NCBI GenBank assembly: GCA_032718475.1
Contig: JAUCBJ010001623.1
Span: 1-55,451 of the forward strand
Direction: 5' to 3'
Length of the DNA: 55,451 nucleotides
Origin: Nemertoderma westbladi
Lineage: Eukaryota; Xenacoelomorpha; Nemertodermatida; Nemertodermatidae
Below, in pieces: positions 55,019 to 55,451 of the stretch. A model generated the notes under the pieces. It did no database searches. It saw nothing but the letters and a program-made list of their open reading frames with translations, and was not told the origin of the DNA. Each line of letters starts with the position of its first letter. The stretch's first letter is position 1. A program made the translations under genes and the position numbers.

Positions 55019-55451
55019 AGTAATGAAGAGAATTAGGAATAAACTAAACGGCAATATAAAAAGTTTATTTGTTTAATGGCACAGGTATTATATTATTAAT
55101 AATTTATTTATTTAATGTATCTAAAGCTGCAACCGTAAACCACGATGCAAAGTTGGGAATTTTCGACCCTTGGATTTTTATAGGGTAGAAAAATAATGTA
55201 TCCTTTCCTTTTCCCACAATCTATGGCTATGGCTGTAAATGCTAAAGGTAAAACATCAAGCACAAGCTACGGGGGATATCACTAGTACTATTAATTACTA
55301 TATCACTGTTATTTGTGTCCAATTTCCCCTGGAAAGGGATGAATTTTTATTGCGTCCAGTTTCCCCCCCCCCCCCCCCCCCCCCGTTCTATCAGCCATCC
55401 ATAGGCAGATAGGGAGGGCTGTTCGGCTGTACTGATGTCGGTTGTGGGGCG
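55019..55451. other. intergenic with poly-C dispersed repeat, copy 2
   Basis: Positions about 55305-55385 are the reverse complement of the repeat at 20120-20215, with a run of about 21 C. The window ends 'ttgtggggcg', which matches the first bases of repeat Z as seen at 24907, so another copy may begin at the edge. Confidence 0.6.

Overview
The window is animal nuclear DNA. It is AT-rich, its genes are split by GT-AG introns, and it is crowded with LTR retrotransposons, LINEs, miniature inverted-repeat elements (MITEs) and minisatellites. The gene set (UPF1, an Sp6-9-type zinc-finger factor, TMEM63, a VLIG/URGCP-like terminus) and the repeats (BEL/Pao, CsRn1-like gypsy, a LINE with a trinucleotide tail) suggest a marine invertebrate, perhaps a non-vertebrate deuterostome. 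The species cannot be fixed from the sequence.

Layout, left to right. A 22-bp minisatellite (1-216) precedes a two-exon enolase-superfamily enzyme (973-2283, +). A nested palindromic MITE (3219-3546) abuts a full-length but inactivated gypsy element (3553-9660). A MITE with long terminal inverted repeats (TIRs) follows (9717-10294), then coding relics, a satellite and two hexamer-rich arrays (to 13533). A decayed LINE (13556-14745, -) comes before the GC-rich terminal exon of UPF1 (14983-16332, +). A dispersed repeat carrying a nested hAT-like insertion (17138-18455) and a gene-poor stretch lead to the two-exon Sp factor (22468-24157, -). Two minisatellites (25437-25762 and 26860-28722), a truncated LINE (29742-30112) and a 1.6-kb inverted-repeat element with an 8-bp target duplication (30843-32477) precede a nearly intact BEL/Pao retrotransposon (34424-42388).

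To the right of BEL are the last two exons of a VLIG/URGCP-like gene (42677-43878, +). Next is a 198-bp inverted-repeat element (44757-44954) that holds, on the minus strand, a complete hammerhead-ribozyme core between pol III A-box-like and B-box sequences. Two exons of an unrecognised minus-strand gene follow (45286-47847), then a single-exon TMEM63 channel gene (49024-51390, +), a 5'-truncated LINE (51656-53093), a 78-bp element sharing that LINE's tail, and another LINE fragment (54226-55018, -).

The host genes share no obvious pathway: amino-acid or sugar-acid metabolism, mRNA surveillance, transcription, a large GTPase-like protein and a mechanosensitive channel. Most of the other recognisable sequence is mobile DNA, with several elements nested in or abutting one another. 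The most unusual item is the hammerhead placed between pol III promoter boxes inside a palindromic element.
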